A stretch of DNA of 64,000 nucleotides, from assembly GCF_008705135.1 (NCBI RefSeq), contig NZ_CP023694.1:4197001-4261000 (forward strand). Direction: 5' to 3'. The first letter of the stretch is position 1; every line of letters begins with the position of its first letter. A program made the translations under genes and the position numbers. Positions 43,616 to 52,465 of the stretch are shown in pieces. The stretch comes from Streptomyces coeruleorubidus. GTDB lineage: Bacteria; Actinomycetota; Actinomycetes; Streptomycetales; Streptomycetaceae. Under the pieces are notes generated by a model. The model saw only the letters and a program-made list of their open reading frames with translations, was not told the DNA's origin and made no database searches.

Positions 43616-44910
43616 ACGGGCCGGACCGGTTCGAGGCGTACGACGGTGCGGACGGTGACGGGCACGAGGAGGGGGATGGGCAGCAGCCCGGGCGTCCGCC
43701 GCGGATCCCCACGCCCCGGGCCTCCGTCGAGGACAGCGGGCTGCCGTTGCCCGCGCTGGAGGAGTCCGGTGACGCGCCGGCACCGCCGCCCGTACGGCCC
43801 GTGTTCGAGCACCCCGTGCTGAAGGCCCTGCTCGGCGCCTGGGCGCTGGCCGCCTGCTCGGCGGAGGAGGCCACGGCCGTCGAGGAGCACCTCGGTGAGT
43901 GCGGCGCGTGCGCCGACGAGGCGCGGCGGCTGCGCGAGGCGGTCGGTCTGCTGCAACGCCCCGACAGCCTCGACCTGGACCCGGGCCTGTGCACGCGGGT
44001 CCTGGGAGCCTGCCTGGAGCGTCGCCCGCCGCGCATCCCGGTGCCGGACTGGGCCGCCGCGTACGACGCCGAGACCGCGCGCCTGGACGCCCTGCTCCAG
44101 GACTTCGGCGACGCCGAGTGGCACGCGCCGGTACGGCTGCGCTGGTTCCGGGCCGACGAGGCCACGAGCCGCCGCACCACCGTCGCCGGCGTCATCGCGC
44201 ATCTGCTCAGCGTGGACGGGCTGGTGGCGGTCGCGCTGGGCCTCGACGACCCGCTCGGCGACGTCACGTCCCGGCGCCCGACGCCGGCGGCCCGCACCGA
44301 GGCGTACTGGAGTGCTTCCCACTTCCCGCCCACCCGTGCCGTGCGGGCGCCCTGGCGGGAGCAGAGCCACGGCATCGTCCGCACGGCGTCCTTCACGGGC
44401 AGCGGCGTCGGCGGGCTGCCCGTGCCGTACGGCGACTTCGAGCTGCCCCTGCGCGACGCGATGCTCGACCGGGCCTTCGAGTGCTGGGTGCACGCGGAGG
44501 ACATCGCGGACGCGGTCGACTACCCGTACGACCCGCCCTCGCCGCGCCATCTGCACCGCATGATCGACCTGGCCGCCCGCATGCTGCCGAACGTCCTGGC
44601 CCACCGCCGCCGCAACGGCCTGGCGGCACCCGCCCACCACCGCCACCTGGTGACAGCGGGGGAACCGGGCCGCAGTCTCCGCCTGGAGATCGAGGGCTCG
44701 GGCGGCGGCGAGTGGCTGATCCCCCTCGACTCCCCCGCCGCGAAGGGCTCCGCCGACCACGAGGTGGCCCACGTGGCCCTGGACGGCGTCGAGTTCTGCC
44801 GCCTGGCAGCGGGCCACGTGCCCCCGCAGGAGGCGGCAGCGGGCCAGGTGGGAGACAAGGACGCGATCAGAGACGTGCTGTTCGCGGCGGCGTCACTGAG
44901 CAGGATGTAG
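43612..44910 (+). CDS. zinc-binding anti-sigma (ZAS) domain fused to a mycothiol maleylpyruvate isomerase-type domain
   Basis: A 432-residue protein. After a low-complexity N-terminus, residues about 68-110 form a ZAS/zf-HC2 motif with His93-x3-Cys97-x2-Cys100. Residues about 135-330 are an MDMPI-N (DinB-like) domain: WAAAYDAETARLDALLQDF, TVAGVIAHLLSVDGLVAVAL, ECWVHAEDIADAV. The latter family uses mycothiol and a metal. No transmembrane segment is seen, so this would be a soluble redox-type anti-sigma factor: oxidation or zinc loss could release the sigma factor encoded just upstream (inference). Confidence 0.9.
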   Translation: MNGPDRFEAYDGADGDGHEEGDGQQPGRPPRIPTPRASVEDSGLPLPALEESGDAPAPPPVRPVFEHPVLKALLGAWALAACSAEEATAVEEHLGECGACADEARRLREAVGLLQRPDSLDLDPGLCTRVLGACLERRPPRIPVPDWAAAYDAETARLDALLQDFGDAEWHAPVRLRWFRADEATSRRTTVAGVIAHLLSVDGLVAVALGLDDPLGDVTSRRPTPAARTEAYWSASHFPPTRAVRAPWREQSHGIVRTASFTGSGVGGLPVPYGDFELPLRDAMLDRAFECWVHAEDIADAVDYPYDPPSPRHLHRMIDLAARMLPNVLAHRRRNGLAAPAHHRHLVTAGEPGRSLRLEIEGSGGGEWLIPLDSPAAKGSADHEVAHVALDGVEFCRLAAGHVPPQEAAAGQVGDKDAIRDVLFAAASLSRM

Positions 44911-44921
44911 GAACCGGGTTC

Positions 44922-45803
44922 CTAGGCGAAGATCACCGTCCGCCGCCCGTTGAGCAGAATCCTCCGCTCGGCGTGCCACTTCACGGCCCGGGCCAGCGCC
45001 TGGCACTCCACGTCGCGCCCGATCGCGACCAGCCCCTCCGGCGTCACGTCGTGCCCCACCCGCTCGACCTCCTGCTCGATGATCGGCCCCTCGTCGAGAT
45101 CGGCCGTCACGTAGTGAGCAGTCGCCCCGATCAGCTTCACACCCCGGGCGTGAGCCTGGTGATACGGCTTCGCCCCCTTGAAGCTCGGCAGGAACGAGTG
45201 GTGGATGTTGATGATCCGCCCGGCCAGCGCCTTGCACAGGTCGTCCGACAGCACCTGCATGTACCGGGCGAGGACGACCAGCTCGACGCCCTCCTCACGC
45301 ACGATGTCGAGCAGCCGGGCCTCAGCCTCGGACTTCGTGTCCTTCGTCACCGGAATGTGGTGGAAGGGGATGTTGTACGAGTCCACCAGCTCCGCGAAGT
45401 CCGTGTGGTTGGACACCACACCCGCGATCTCCACCGGCAGCGCCCCGGTACGCGCCCGGAACAGCAGATCGTTCAGGCAGTGCCCGAACTTGCTGACCAT
45501 CAGCAGGATGCGCATCTTCTCGTCGGCCCGGTTGATCTGCCAGTCCATCTGGAAGGAGTCACCGATCGCCGCGAAACTGGCCCGCAGCTTGTCCAGGGTC
45601 ACCGGCGCGTCCGCCGAGAAGTGGACGCGCATGAAGAACAGTCCCGTGTCGTGGTCGCCGAACTGCTGGCTGTCCTCGATGTTGCAGCCGGTCATGAACA
45701 GATAGCTCGACACGGCGTGCACGATGCCCTTCCTGTCCGGACAGAAAAGGGTGAGGACGTACTGATCGGCCGGGGCCTCGGCGCGGGTGGACTGCTCGTT
45801 CAT
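44922..45803 (-). CDS. purU: formyltetrahydrofolate deformylase
   Basis: A 293-residue PurU. The N-terminal ACT domain (residues about 12-90: LTLFCPDRKGIVHAVSSYL) is followed by a formyltransferase fold with GRIINIHHSFLPSFKGAKPY and the active-site stretch IGATAHYVTADLDEGPIIEQ. It hydrolyses 10-formyl-THF to formate and THF and balances the one-carbon pool. Length matches the family. Convergent with the anti-sigma gene; stop codons lie within one palindrome. Confidence 0.95.
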   Translation of the reverse strand: MNEQSTRAEAPADQYVLTLFCPDRKGIVHAVSSYLFMTGCNIEDSQQFGDHDTGLFFMRVHFSADAPVTLDKLRASFAAIGDSFQMDWQINRADEKMRILLMVSKFGHCLNDLLFRARTGALPVEIAGVVSNHTDFAELVDSYNIPFHHIPVTKDTKSEAEARLLDIVREEGVELVVLARYMQVLSDDLCKALAGRIINIHHSFLPSFKGAKPYHQAHARGVKLIGATAHYVTADLDEGPIIEQEVERVGHDVTPEGLVAIGRDVECQALARAVKWHAERRILLNGRRTVIFA

Positions 45804-45849
45804 GCAGGACAGGTTCCCACAAGGGCCGACGGGACCGGCAATCGTCCCG

Positions 45850-46350
45850 CTAGGCGGACCTGGTCATGATCCGCAGTACGTCGAGGCTGCGCGGTGGCGT
45901 GTCCGGGTCTTCGCCGTCGCTCGCGGCCAGCCGCACATGCGCGTCCCGGGCCGCCCGGACCGCCTCGGGCCACGCCTGGTGCTCGAGGTACGTGGCGACC
46001 GGCGCGTCCGGCCCGACCTGGTGCATGATCCGCAGCACCCGCAGCACGGCCGTGTCGACGAGCGCCGCCTCCTGCGAGTCGCGGAAGATCGTGCCGACGT
46101 ACTTCTCGGCGGACCAGTGGTCCAGCCAGGTGTCCTCGACCAGCCGGTACACCGCGTCGGTCACGTCGCCGTAGCCGTCCACGCCGGCCAGCCAGACGTC
46201 CCGCTGGAACACGGGGTCGGAGAGCATGTGCAGCGCCGAGCGCACGTTGCTGCGCCAGCGCCACCACGGCATGTCATTGACAGGCATGCCGCCCATGGTG
46301 GATGAGCGACGGCCACGACGGGAAGAGTTCTCCGAAGCTTGCACGGTCAT
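45850..46350 (-). CDS. conserved actinobacterial protein of unknown function
   Basis: About 166 residues, largely helical, Trp-rich near the N-terminus (NDMPWWRWRSNVRSALHML) with no catalytic motif I recognise. ATG 46350 has GGAGGGG 12 bp upstream; ATG 46296 or 46287 are alternatives. Sits upstream of purU on the same strand with a 46-bp gap and may be co-transcribed with it. No function assigned. Confidence 0.85.
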   Translation of the reverse strand: MTVQASENSSRRGRRSSTMGGMPVNDMPWWRWRSNVRSALHMLSDPVFQRDVWLAGVDGYGDVTDAVYRLVEDTWLDHWSAEKYVGTIFRDSQEAALVDTAVLRVLRIMHQVGPDAPVATYLEHQAWPEAVRAARDAHVRLAASDGEDPDTPPRSLDVLRIMTRSA

Positions 46351-46467
46351 CGATCGTACGTTCCCCTCCGCATCGGTCACACCGGCCCCTGCAATTCACC
46401 TGTGCGTCACCAATTGTTGACCAGAGATCACTCACGGGTTAGCCATGTGGCGGAATCGTGCGGAACC

Positions 46468-47778
46468 ATGACCGGCAGGCGACGCAAGCGCAGCACATTC
46501 CTCCCCGGCCTCCTCACCCGTCACGCCAGAAACGGCGTCCTCTCCGCGGGCACGGCGGTCGCGTGCGCGGCTCTCGTCTCCGGCTGCGGGGTCGTCCCCG
46601 GCACCACGGGGGATGCCGGGGACGACCCGATCACCGTCATGACCTGGGCGCCGGAGGACACCAAAGCCACCAACAAGCCCGGAATGCCCGCCTTCGCCCG
46701 CGCCTACGCCCGTTGGGTCAACGCCAAGGGCGGGATCAACGGCCGCAAGCTCAACGTGCTGACCTGCAACGACCACAACGACAGCGTGGCCGCCGCCAAG
46801 TGCGCCCGACGGGCGGCCAAGGAGAACGTCGTCGCGGTCGTAGGATCCTACAGCCAGTACGCCGACTCCTTCTTCCCCTCCCTGGAGGGCGCGGGCATCC
46901 CGTACATAGGCGGCTACGGCATCACCAACGCCGAGTTCACCAGCCCCCTGTCCTACCCCGTCAACGGCGGCCAGCCCGCGCTGCTCGCCGGTCTCGGCAG
47001 CGCCCTCGCCGACTGCGGGCCGGTCTCGCTGATCCGGCCCGACACCATCGCGGGCGACCAGCTGCCCCCGCTGCTCGACTCCGGCCTGAAGACGGGCGGG
47101 CACTCGCCCTCCCGGGACCAGCGGGCGGCGGAGGACGCCACCGAGTACGACGGCCACGCCGATCTGGCGCTGCGGACGACGACCACGGACGCGGAGAACG
47201 AGGGGTGCGTGGTGCCGGCGCTCGGGGACCGCAACAGCACCTTCATGGACTCCTTCCGGCGGGCCCGCGAGGAGTACCCCGACGTACGGACGGCCACGGT
47301 GCTCGGCAGCGTCGACCAGACGGTGATCGACGCGACCGGCGGGGCGTCGGGGCCGTACGAGGGCTCGTACATCACCGGCTGGTACCCGGTGGCGAGCGAT
47401 CCCCGCTGGGACGCGATGAAGCGGGTGATCAAGGAGGAGGCCTTCGACGACAACCGCATCGACCCCGCGGACGCCGGAGTGCAGACCACATGGATCGCCT
47501 ACAGCGTGTTCCACAAGGTCGTCGAGTCGCTCGGCGGCGGGGAGGTGACCGCCGACACGGTCGCGGAGGCCCTCGACGACGGCCTCAGCGTCAGCACGGG
47601 CGGGCTCACGCCCACCCTTCGGTGGCAGTTCGAGGGCAAGCTCGCCTCCGTCGGCTTCCCGCGCCTGGTCAATGCCGACGTGACCCTTCAGGTGGTGCGG
47701 GAGGGACGGCTGGTCTCGGCGCGGAAGGGCTTCCTCGACACGACGCGGACGCTGGAGAACGCCGACGTGAACTACTGA
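46468..47778 (+). CDS. substrate-binding lipoprotein, branched-chain amino acid (LivJ/type 1 PBP) type
   Basis: A 436-residue exported lipoprotein: basic N-terminus (MTGRRRKRSTFLPGLL), hydrophobic core and lipobox LVSGC with Cys41, then a type 1 periplasmic-binding fold (ITVMTWAPEDTKATN, INGRKLNVLTCNDHND, VAVVGSYSQYADSFFPSL). It would capture an amino acid, amide or related solute, but no permease or ATPase genes are next to it, so it may serve a sensor or a distant transporter. ATG 46468; the frame upstream is not conserved-looking. Confidence 0.88.
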   Translation: MTGRRRKRSTFLPGLLTRHARNGVLSAGTAVACAALVSGCGVVPGTTGDAGDDPITVMTWAPEDTKATNKPGMPAFARAYARWVNAKGGINGRKLNVLTCNDHNDSVAAAKCARRAAKENVVAVVGSYSQYADSFFPSLEGAGIPYIGGYGITNAEFTSPLSYPVNGGQPALLAGLGSALADCGPVSLIRPDTIAGDQLPPLLDSGLKTGGHSPSRDQRAAEDATEYDGHADLALRTTTTDAENEGCVVPALGDRNSTFMDSFRRAREEYPDVRTATVLGSVDQTVIDATGGASGPYEGSYITGWYPVASDPRWDAMKRVIKEEAFDDNRIDPADAGVQTTWIAYSVFHKVVESLGGGEVTADTVAEALDDGLSVSTGGLTPTLRWQFEGKLASVGFPRLVNADVTLQVVREGRLVSARKGFLDTTRTLENADVNY

Positions 47779-47815
47779 GCCCCGGCTCAGCGGTGCACGC
47801 CCGTACCGGATTGCC

Positions 47816-49780
47816 TCACAGCTGCGTCGGCTGCCGCTCGGTCAGGCCGTACGTCTTCGCGATGGCGTTCCACAGCTTGGCCGCCTTGGCCTTCTCGGCA
47901 CTCGCGACACCGCTGGCCCGGTTGCCGGCCTGCGTCTGGCCGGTGACGCGGGCCTGGCCCTTCTTGCAGCCCTTCTTGCCCGCGGTCTGGTCGGCCCAGG
48001 CCGCGTAGTGGTTGTCGGCCGAGGCCGATGCCTGCCACGCCTTGGTGAGGGCGGTGGTCAGCGCGGCGTGGTCGGGCAGCTTGTCGACCGTGACGCCGGA
48101 GAGCCGGGTGACCAGCTGGTTGCGCTGCCCGGCCGCGTCGCGCAGGTCCTTGGCGGCTTGGGCGAGGTTGTCGCAGCCCTTCACGTCGGCCACCGCGTTG
48201 ATCACGGTGCTGCGGCTGTCGCCGCTGTCGGCGAGCAGCTTGTCCAGCTCGACCGCCTGCGCGCGGGCCGGGTCGGCGGACGGAGAGGCGGAACCGTCCG
48301 TCGCGGGCGCCGAGGCGGCCACGGTCTTGTTGTCGCCGCCTTCGTCGTCACCGCCACCGCCGCCCGCGAGCAGCGCGCCGGCACCGACGCCGAGGACGGC
48401 GATGCCGATGCCGACGGCCGCGATGACCGGCACGCGAGAGCCGCTACGGCCACCGCGACCGGACCGGCCGCCGCCGGAGTGACCGCCGCCGGGCGGGGCG
48501 TAGGAGGACTGGGGCTGGGAGTGCGGCTGGGGCTCCTCGAAGCGGGGCAGCTGCTGGGTGGCAGCGGCCGGGCTCTCGGCGCCGGGCTCGCTGCGGAAGA
48601 GGTTCTCGAACCCGGCGGGCGGCTGCTGGCCCCCGCCGGGTACCGGCGCGATGTACTGCGTCGCCTCGGCGTCCGGGTTCGAGGCGGGCGGCAACGGCCC
48701 GGTCCCCAGGAACCGCGTCGCCTCGGAGTCCTGCTCGGCGGGCATCTCGGGCGGCAGCGCGCCCGGTCCCACCGGGGGTATGTACTGCGTCGCCCCCTCG
48801 TCGGCAGGGGCGGCGGCGACGGGCGGCAGATACTGGGTCGCCCCCTCGTCGGCGGCCGGGGGCAGCGGCGCACGTCCGGCGGCGGACCCGTACGCACCGG
48901 AGGCCGGAGGCAGACCGCCCCCGGCGGGAGAACCGTACGCGTCGGATTGCTGGGGCAACTGCCCGCCGGTGGTGCCGGTCCCGTACGCGTCAGCTTGCTG
49001 GGGCGGCTGCCCGCCCATGGGGCCGGTCCCGTACGCGTCGGTCTGCTGAGGCGACTGCCCCCCGGCAGGACCGGTCCCGTACCCACCGCTCCCTTGAGGG
49101 CCCGGCGCCTCGGCAGAGGAGTTGTACGCGTCAGCCTGCTGGGGCGACTGCCCGGCTGCCGGGCCGGTCCCGTACCCACCGGCTCCCTGGGAGCCCGCTG
49201 TCCCGGCGGCGGAGTTGTACGCGTCAGCGCCCTGTGGCAGCGAACCACCCCCGCCGGCGGGCCCGTACGCACCCCCGGAGGCCGGAGGCAGGCCGCCTCC
49301 GGCAGGAGAGCCGTACGGGCCGGTCTGCTGCGGCGGCTGTCCGCCCTCCGGAGGCAGCGGGGCGCCGCCCGTGGTCGCGCCGTACTGGGCGCCGACCGCG
49401 GGAGCGCCGTACTGGCCGGCATACGGGTTCGGGGGCTGGGTGCCCTCCGGGGGCAGCGTGCCCTGGCCCGGTGTGCCGGGAGCGGAGTGCTGGGCGTCCC
49501 ATGCCGGTGCCTGGGGCGGCGGGGACTGCCAGCTCTGGCCCGGCTGCGCGGACGGGGTCTGCTGGTCGGGGCCCCAAGGCTGGCCCCAGGTCTGCCCCTC
49601 GGCGGGGGCGGAGGCCGGGGCCTGGCCGGTCGGGGGCGGGCCGGACCGGCGGCCGGAGGGCGCGTCACCGGATCCGCCCGTCATGCCCGGCAGCAGGGGC
49701 TCACCACCGTCGGAGGGCAGCACGATGCCTTCGCGCGCGGGGCGCGCCGAGGGCTCCTCGCCCTGTCCACTCTGCGTCAC
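47816..49780 (-). CDS. large Pro/Gly/Gln-rich single-pass membrane protein with repeat region
   Basis: A 654-residue protein. Residues about 1-430 are cytoplasmic low complexity, with imperfect repeats of QSPQQ-[AT]-DAYGTGP-x-GG (encoded about 48950-49230) and four copies of an ATQY[LI]xPV / ATRFLG motif spaced between acidic residues. A basic stretch, then one membrane segment (VPVIAAVGIGIAVLGVGAGALL) follows at about residue 455-480 and an extracytoplasmic domain of about 150 residues with two Cys pairs (VKGCDN, GKKGCKKGQ). The ATQY-type threonines after acidic residues resemble Ser/Thr-kinase/FHA targets (inference). Function unknown. Confidence 0.85.
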   Translation of the reverse strand: MTQSGQGEEPSARPAREGIVLPSDGGEPLLPGMTGGSGDAPSGRRSGPPPTGQAPASAPAEGQTWGQPWGPDQQTPSAQPGQSWQSPPPQAPAWDAQHSAPGTPGQGTLPPEGTQPPNPYAGQYGAPAVGAQYGATTGGAPLPPEGGQPPQQTGPYGSPAGGGLPPASGGAYGPAGGGGSLPQGADAYNSAAGTAGSQGAGGYGTGPAAGQSPQQADAYNSSAEAPGPQGSGGYGTGPAGGQSPQQTDAYGTGPMGGQPPQQADAYGTGTTGGQLPQQSDAYGSPAGGGLPPASGAYGSAAGRAPLPPAADEGATQYLPPVAAAPADEGATQYIPPVGPGALPPEMPAEQDSEATRFLGTGPLPPASNPDAEATQYIAPVPGGGQQPPAGFENLFRSEPGAESPAAATQQLPRFEEPQPHSQPQSSYAPPGGGHSGGGRSGRGGRSGSRVPVIAAVGIGIAVLGVGAGALLAGGGGGDDEGGDNKTVAASAPATDGSASPSADPARAQAVELDKLLADSGDSRSTVINAVADVKGCDNLAQAAKDLRDAAGQRNQLVTRLSGVTVDKLPDHAALTTALTKAWQASASADNHYAAWADQTAGKKGCKKGQARVTGQTQAGNRASGVASAEKAKAAKLWNAIAKTYGLTERQPTQL

Positions 49781-49980
49781 CGGGACTCCTACTAATGGGG
49801 GACCTTGTGAATCGTCGGGTCACGCTACCGGGTCCCCGGAGCCCGGTGCCACGCAGCACAGGGCGAGACCTCCTGCCCTGTGAGCGCGGTAACAAAACCG
49901 GGTCACGGCACGCCGCTCATGTCACCTCCCGCGCGTCAAGCGGCCGTTTCCCCACGTTCACGCATCCGCAGGCCCTGTGT

Positions 49981-51366
49981 TCACGCCGCCGTCTGGAGGT
50001 CCAGCCGCGCCCCGAACTCCCTGACCACCGCCTCGTCCCGGTACGGCTCCAGCCGCTGCTGGAAGTCCTCCAGATACTCGGCGCCCCGGTTGGTGCGCAG
50101 CCCCTCCAGCAGTTGGACGGCCTTCATGCCTGTGCCGCACGCCTCTTCGATCTCGCGCTGCTGCACCTGCGCAGTGGCCAACAGCACATAGCCGATGGCC
50201 CGGCGGCGCGCCCGCGTCTCGGGATGCCCGGCCAGCGACTCCTGCGCACACCGCGCCGCCGCCTCGGCCTGCCCCAGATCCCGGTGGCAGTGGGCCAACT
50301 CGTCGGCGAGATAGGCCTCGTCGAAGTGCGCGATCCACGCCGGGTCGTCCCCGGCGGCCGGATCAGCCGCCTCCAGGGCGCTCACCGCGCGCCCGGCGGC
50401 GGTCTGGGCGGCGCGCGCGTCGCCCATCAGTGCGTGGCCGCGCGCCTCCGCCGCGTGGAACATCGACTCCGCACGCGGTGTCACGCGCCCCCGCGCCCCC
50501 TCCTGCGCCGCCCGCGCCAACTGCGCGATCTCCCGCGGGTTCCCGAGCTGCGCGGCGAGGTGGCTCATGGAGGCGGCGAGCACGTACCCGCCGTAACCCC
50601 GGTCCCCGGCCGCCTGGGCGAGCCGCAGCGCCTGGATGTAGTAGCGCTGGGCCAGACCGGGCTGCCCCGTGTCCACGGCCATGTACCCGGCGAGCTCGGT
50701 CAGCCGGGCCACGGCGGCGAACAGGTCCCGCCCCACCGCCTCCCGGTACGACCCCGCCAGCAGCCCCGAGACGACGCTGTTGAGGTAGTGCACGACGACC
50801 GGCCGCACATGCCCGCTGCCGTACTGGTGGTCGAGATCCACCAGCGCCTGTGTCATGGCCCGCACGGCCTCCACGTCGGACTGCCCCACCCGCGGCCCGG
50901 CCGAGCGCGACACCTGCGCATCCGGCGCGGAGATCAGCCAGTCACGGCTGGGCTCGACCAGCGCGGACGCGGCGACGGAGGAGCCGGACAGGAAGTCCCG
51001 CCGCCCCACGTCACTGCGCCACAGCTCGCAGACCTGCTCGATGGCCCCCAGCACCGTCGGCGAGAACTGGAGACCGACGCCCGAGGCGAGGTTCTTGCCG
51101 TTGGCCATGCCGATCTCGTCGATCGTGACCGTACGGCCGAGCTTGCGGCCCAGCGCCTCGGCGATGATCGCCGGTGCCCGGCCCCTTGGCTGCTGCCCGC
51201 GCAGCCAGCGCGCCACCGACGTCTTGTCGTAGCGCAGGTCGAGGCCGTGCTCGGCCCCGCACATGTTGACCCGGCGGGCGAGGCCGGCGTTGGAGCATCC
51301 GGCTTCCTGGATGAGCGCCTGGAGCCGTTCGTTCGGCTGCCGGGCGACGAGCGGCCTTGCGGCCAT
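49981..51366 (-). CDS. TPR-containing transcriptional regulator of the NsdA/BldD-associated type
   Basis: A 461-residue protein. An N-terminal helix-turn-helix-like part (NERLQALIQEAGCSNAGLAR, YDKTSVARWLRGQQPRGRAP) is followed by tetratricopeptide-like helices to the C-terminus (RYYIQALRLAQAAGDRGYGG, EAAARCAQESLAGHPETRAR). This arrangement is that of the NsdA-like negative regulators of differentiation in Streptomyces. ATG 51366 (MAARPLVARQ) is chosen; the upstream ATG at 51399 is less likely. Role in development or antibiotic control is inference from the family. Confidence 0.88.
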   Translation of the reverse strand: MAARPLVARQPNERLQALIQEAGCSNAGLARRVNMCGAEHGLDLRYDKTSVARWLRGQQPRGRAPAIIAEALGRKLGRTVTIDEIGMANGKNLASGVGLQFSPTVLGAIEQVCELWRSDVGRRDFLSGSSVAASALVEPSRDWLISAPDAQVSRSAGPRVGQSDVEAVRAMTQALVDLDHQYGSGHVRPVVVHYLNSVVSGLLAGSYREAVGRDLFAAVARLTELAGYMAVDTGQPGLAQRYYIQALRLAQAAGDRGYGGYVLAASMSHLAAQLGNPREIAQLARAAQEGARGRVTPRAESMFHAAEARGHALMGDARAAQTAAGRAVSALEAADPAAGDDPAWIAHFDEAYLADELAHCHRDLGQAEAAARCAQESLAGHPETRARRRAIGYVLLATAQVQQREIEEACGTGMKAVQLLEGLRTNRGAEYLEDFQQRLEPYRDEAVVREFGARLDLQTAA

Positions 51367-51658
51367 GGCGTACCCCCTGTGGCTGCGGTGCCTGCCCACG
51401 CACCGAGTTGACGTGTCTTCCGCGGCCGAGCCCCTTCACGCTCCAGCGAAAGGATCCGGCCGTGAAGATCAATGCCCCGCCGACCAGGCGAAAATGCGAG
51501 GCATGTGAGGATTGCCGGGGTAACGGCTGTTGCCGGCCCCACTCGTGGCTACCCAGCTCCGGCCGCGGTTCCTCCTGCGCGCCCCCGCACATGCACCCAT
51601 GCGCCCCGACTACAGGGGCGGTGCTCCTCCCCGCGCACGCGGGTGGGCGTAACCCCTG

Positions 51659-52336
51659 GTGACGACCAGAGTTGTGTTCATCGTGGAAGAGACGATCGCC
51701 GGCACCGAAGCCGCTCAGATCCCGAAGCAGCGCGGGGAATCGCTGCTGGAGACCGCTGTTCGCTACGCCGAGGAGCGTCACTGGGACGTGTTCCCCGGCA
51801 CCTGGCTGGAAGCCGCCGACGGCGCTCAGCGCTGCTCCTGCGGTGACGCCGCGTGCCCGGCGCCCGGGTCGCACCCGGCGCGTCCGGACTGGGAGTCGCA
51901 GGCGACGGGCAGTGCGACCGTCGCGCGGCGGATGTGGCAGAAGCAGGCGACGGCGTCGATCCTGCTGCCGACGGGGCGTACCTTCGATGCGATTTCCGTG
52001 CCGGAGACCGCCGGGTTTCTCGCGCTGGCGCGGATGGAGCGGATGGAGCTGACGCTCGGGCCGGTGACGCTCACGCCGGATCGGCGGATGGAGTTCTTCG
52101 TGCTGCCGGGGGCCGCTGTGAAGGTTCCTGATCTGGTGCGGAAGCTGGGGTGGTCGTTGTCGTCGCTGGATCTGACGGTGCTGGGTGAGGGCGCGTATGT
52201 GGCTGCGCCGCCTACGCGGTTCGGGTCTCGGGGGGCTGTGCAGTGGGCCTGCCGGCCTACGCCTGCGAATCGGTGGCTGCCGGATGCGGAGGAGTTGATC
52301 TCGCCGTTGGCGTATGCGTGCGGCAGGGATCGGTAA
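51659..52336 (+). CDS. bifunctional DNA primase/polymerase-like (prim-pol N-terminal) protein
   Basis: About 225 residues with the N-terminal prim-pol signature: LLETAVRYAEERHWDVFPGTWL, a Cys-rich loop CSCGDAACPAPGSHPARPDW, and later SILLPTGRTFDAISVPETAG. Many Streptomyces carry these short chromosomal versions, which keep the fold but lack the helicase part; DNA synthesis activity is unproven. GTG 51659 gives the longest frame; GTG 51683 (VEETIAGTEA) may be the true start. Confidence 0.85.
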   Translation: MTTRVVFIVEETIAGTEAAQIPKQRGESLLETAVRYAEERHWDVFPGTWLEAADGAQRCSCGDAACPAPGSHPARPDWESQATGSATVARRMWQKQATASILLPTGRTFDAISVPETAGFLALARMERMELTLGPVTLTPDRRMEFFVLPGAAVKVPDLVRKLGWSLSSLDLTVLGEGAYVAAPPTRFGSRGAVQWACRPTPANRWLPDAEELISPLAYACGRDR

Positions 52337-52368
52337 GCGCCTGTTCGTCTGCCTGGTCCGTGTTCGTC

Positions 52369-52420
52369 GGCGGGTGCGGGTCGTTCGTGGTTGATCGCGC
52401 AGTTCCCCGCGCCCCTTTGG
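52369..52420 (-). repeat. Streptomyces intergenic repeat, copy 2 (inverted relative to copy 1)
   Basis: Reverse complement of the element at 33308: GTTGATCGCGCAGTTCCCCG then CGCCCCTTT. Both copies share GGGGCGCGGGGAACTGCGCG and a downstream run of CACAACG/CACGAACG-CACCCGC. Located between the prim-pol gene and the ABC ATPase gene. Confidence 0.8.
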
Positions 52421-52465
52421 GCACGCTGCCCCACCGTAGGGTTCATCTTGACGGAGGGAGATGCG

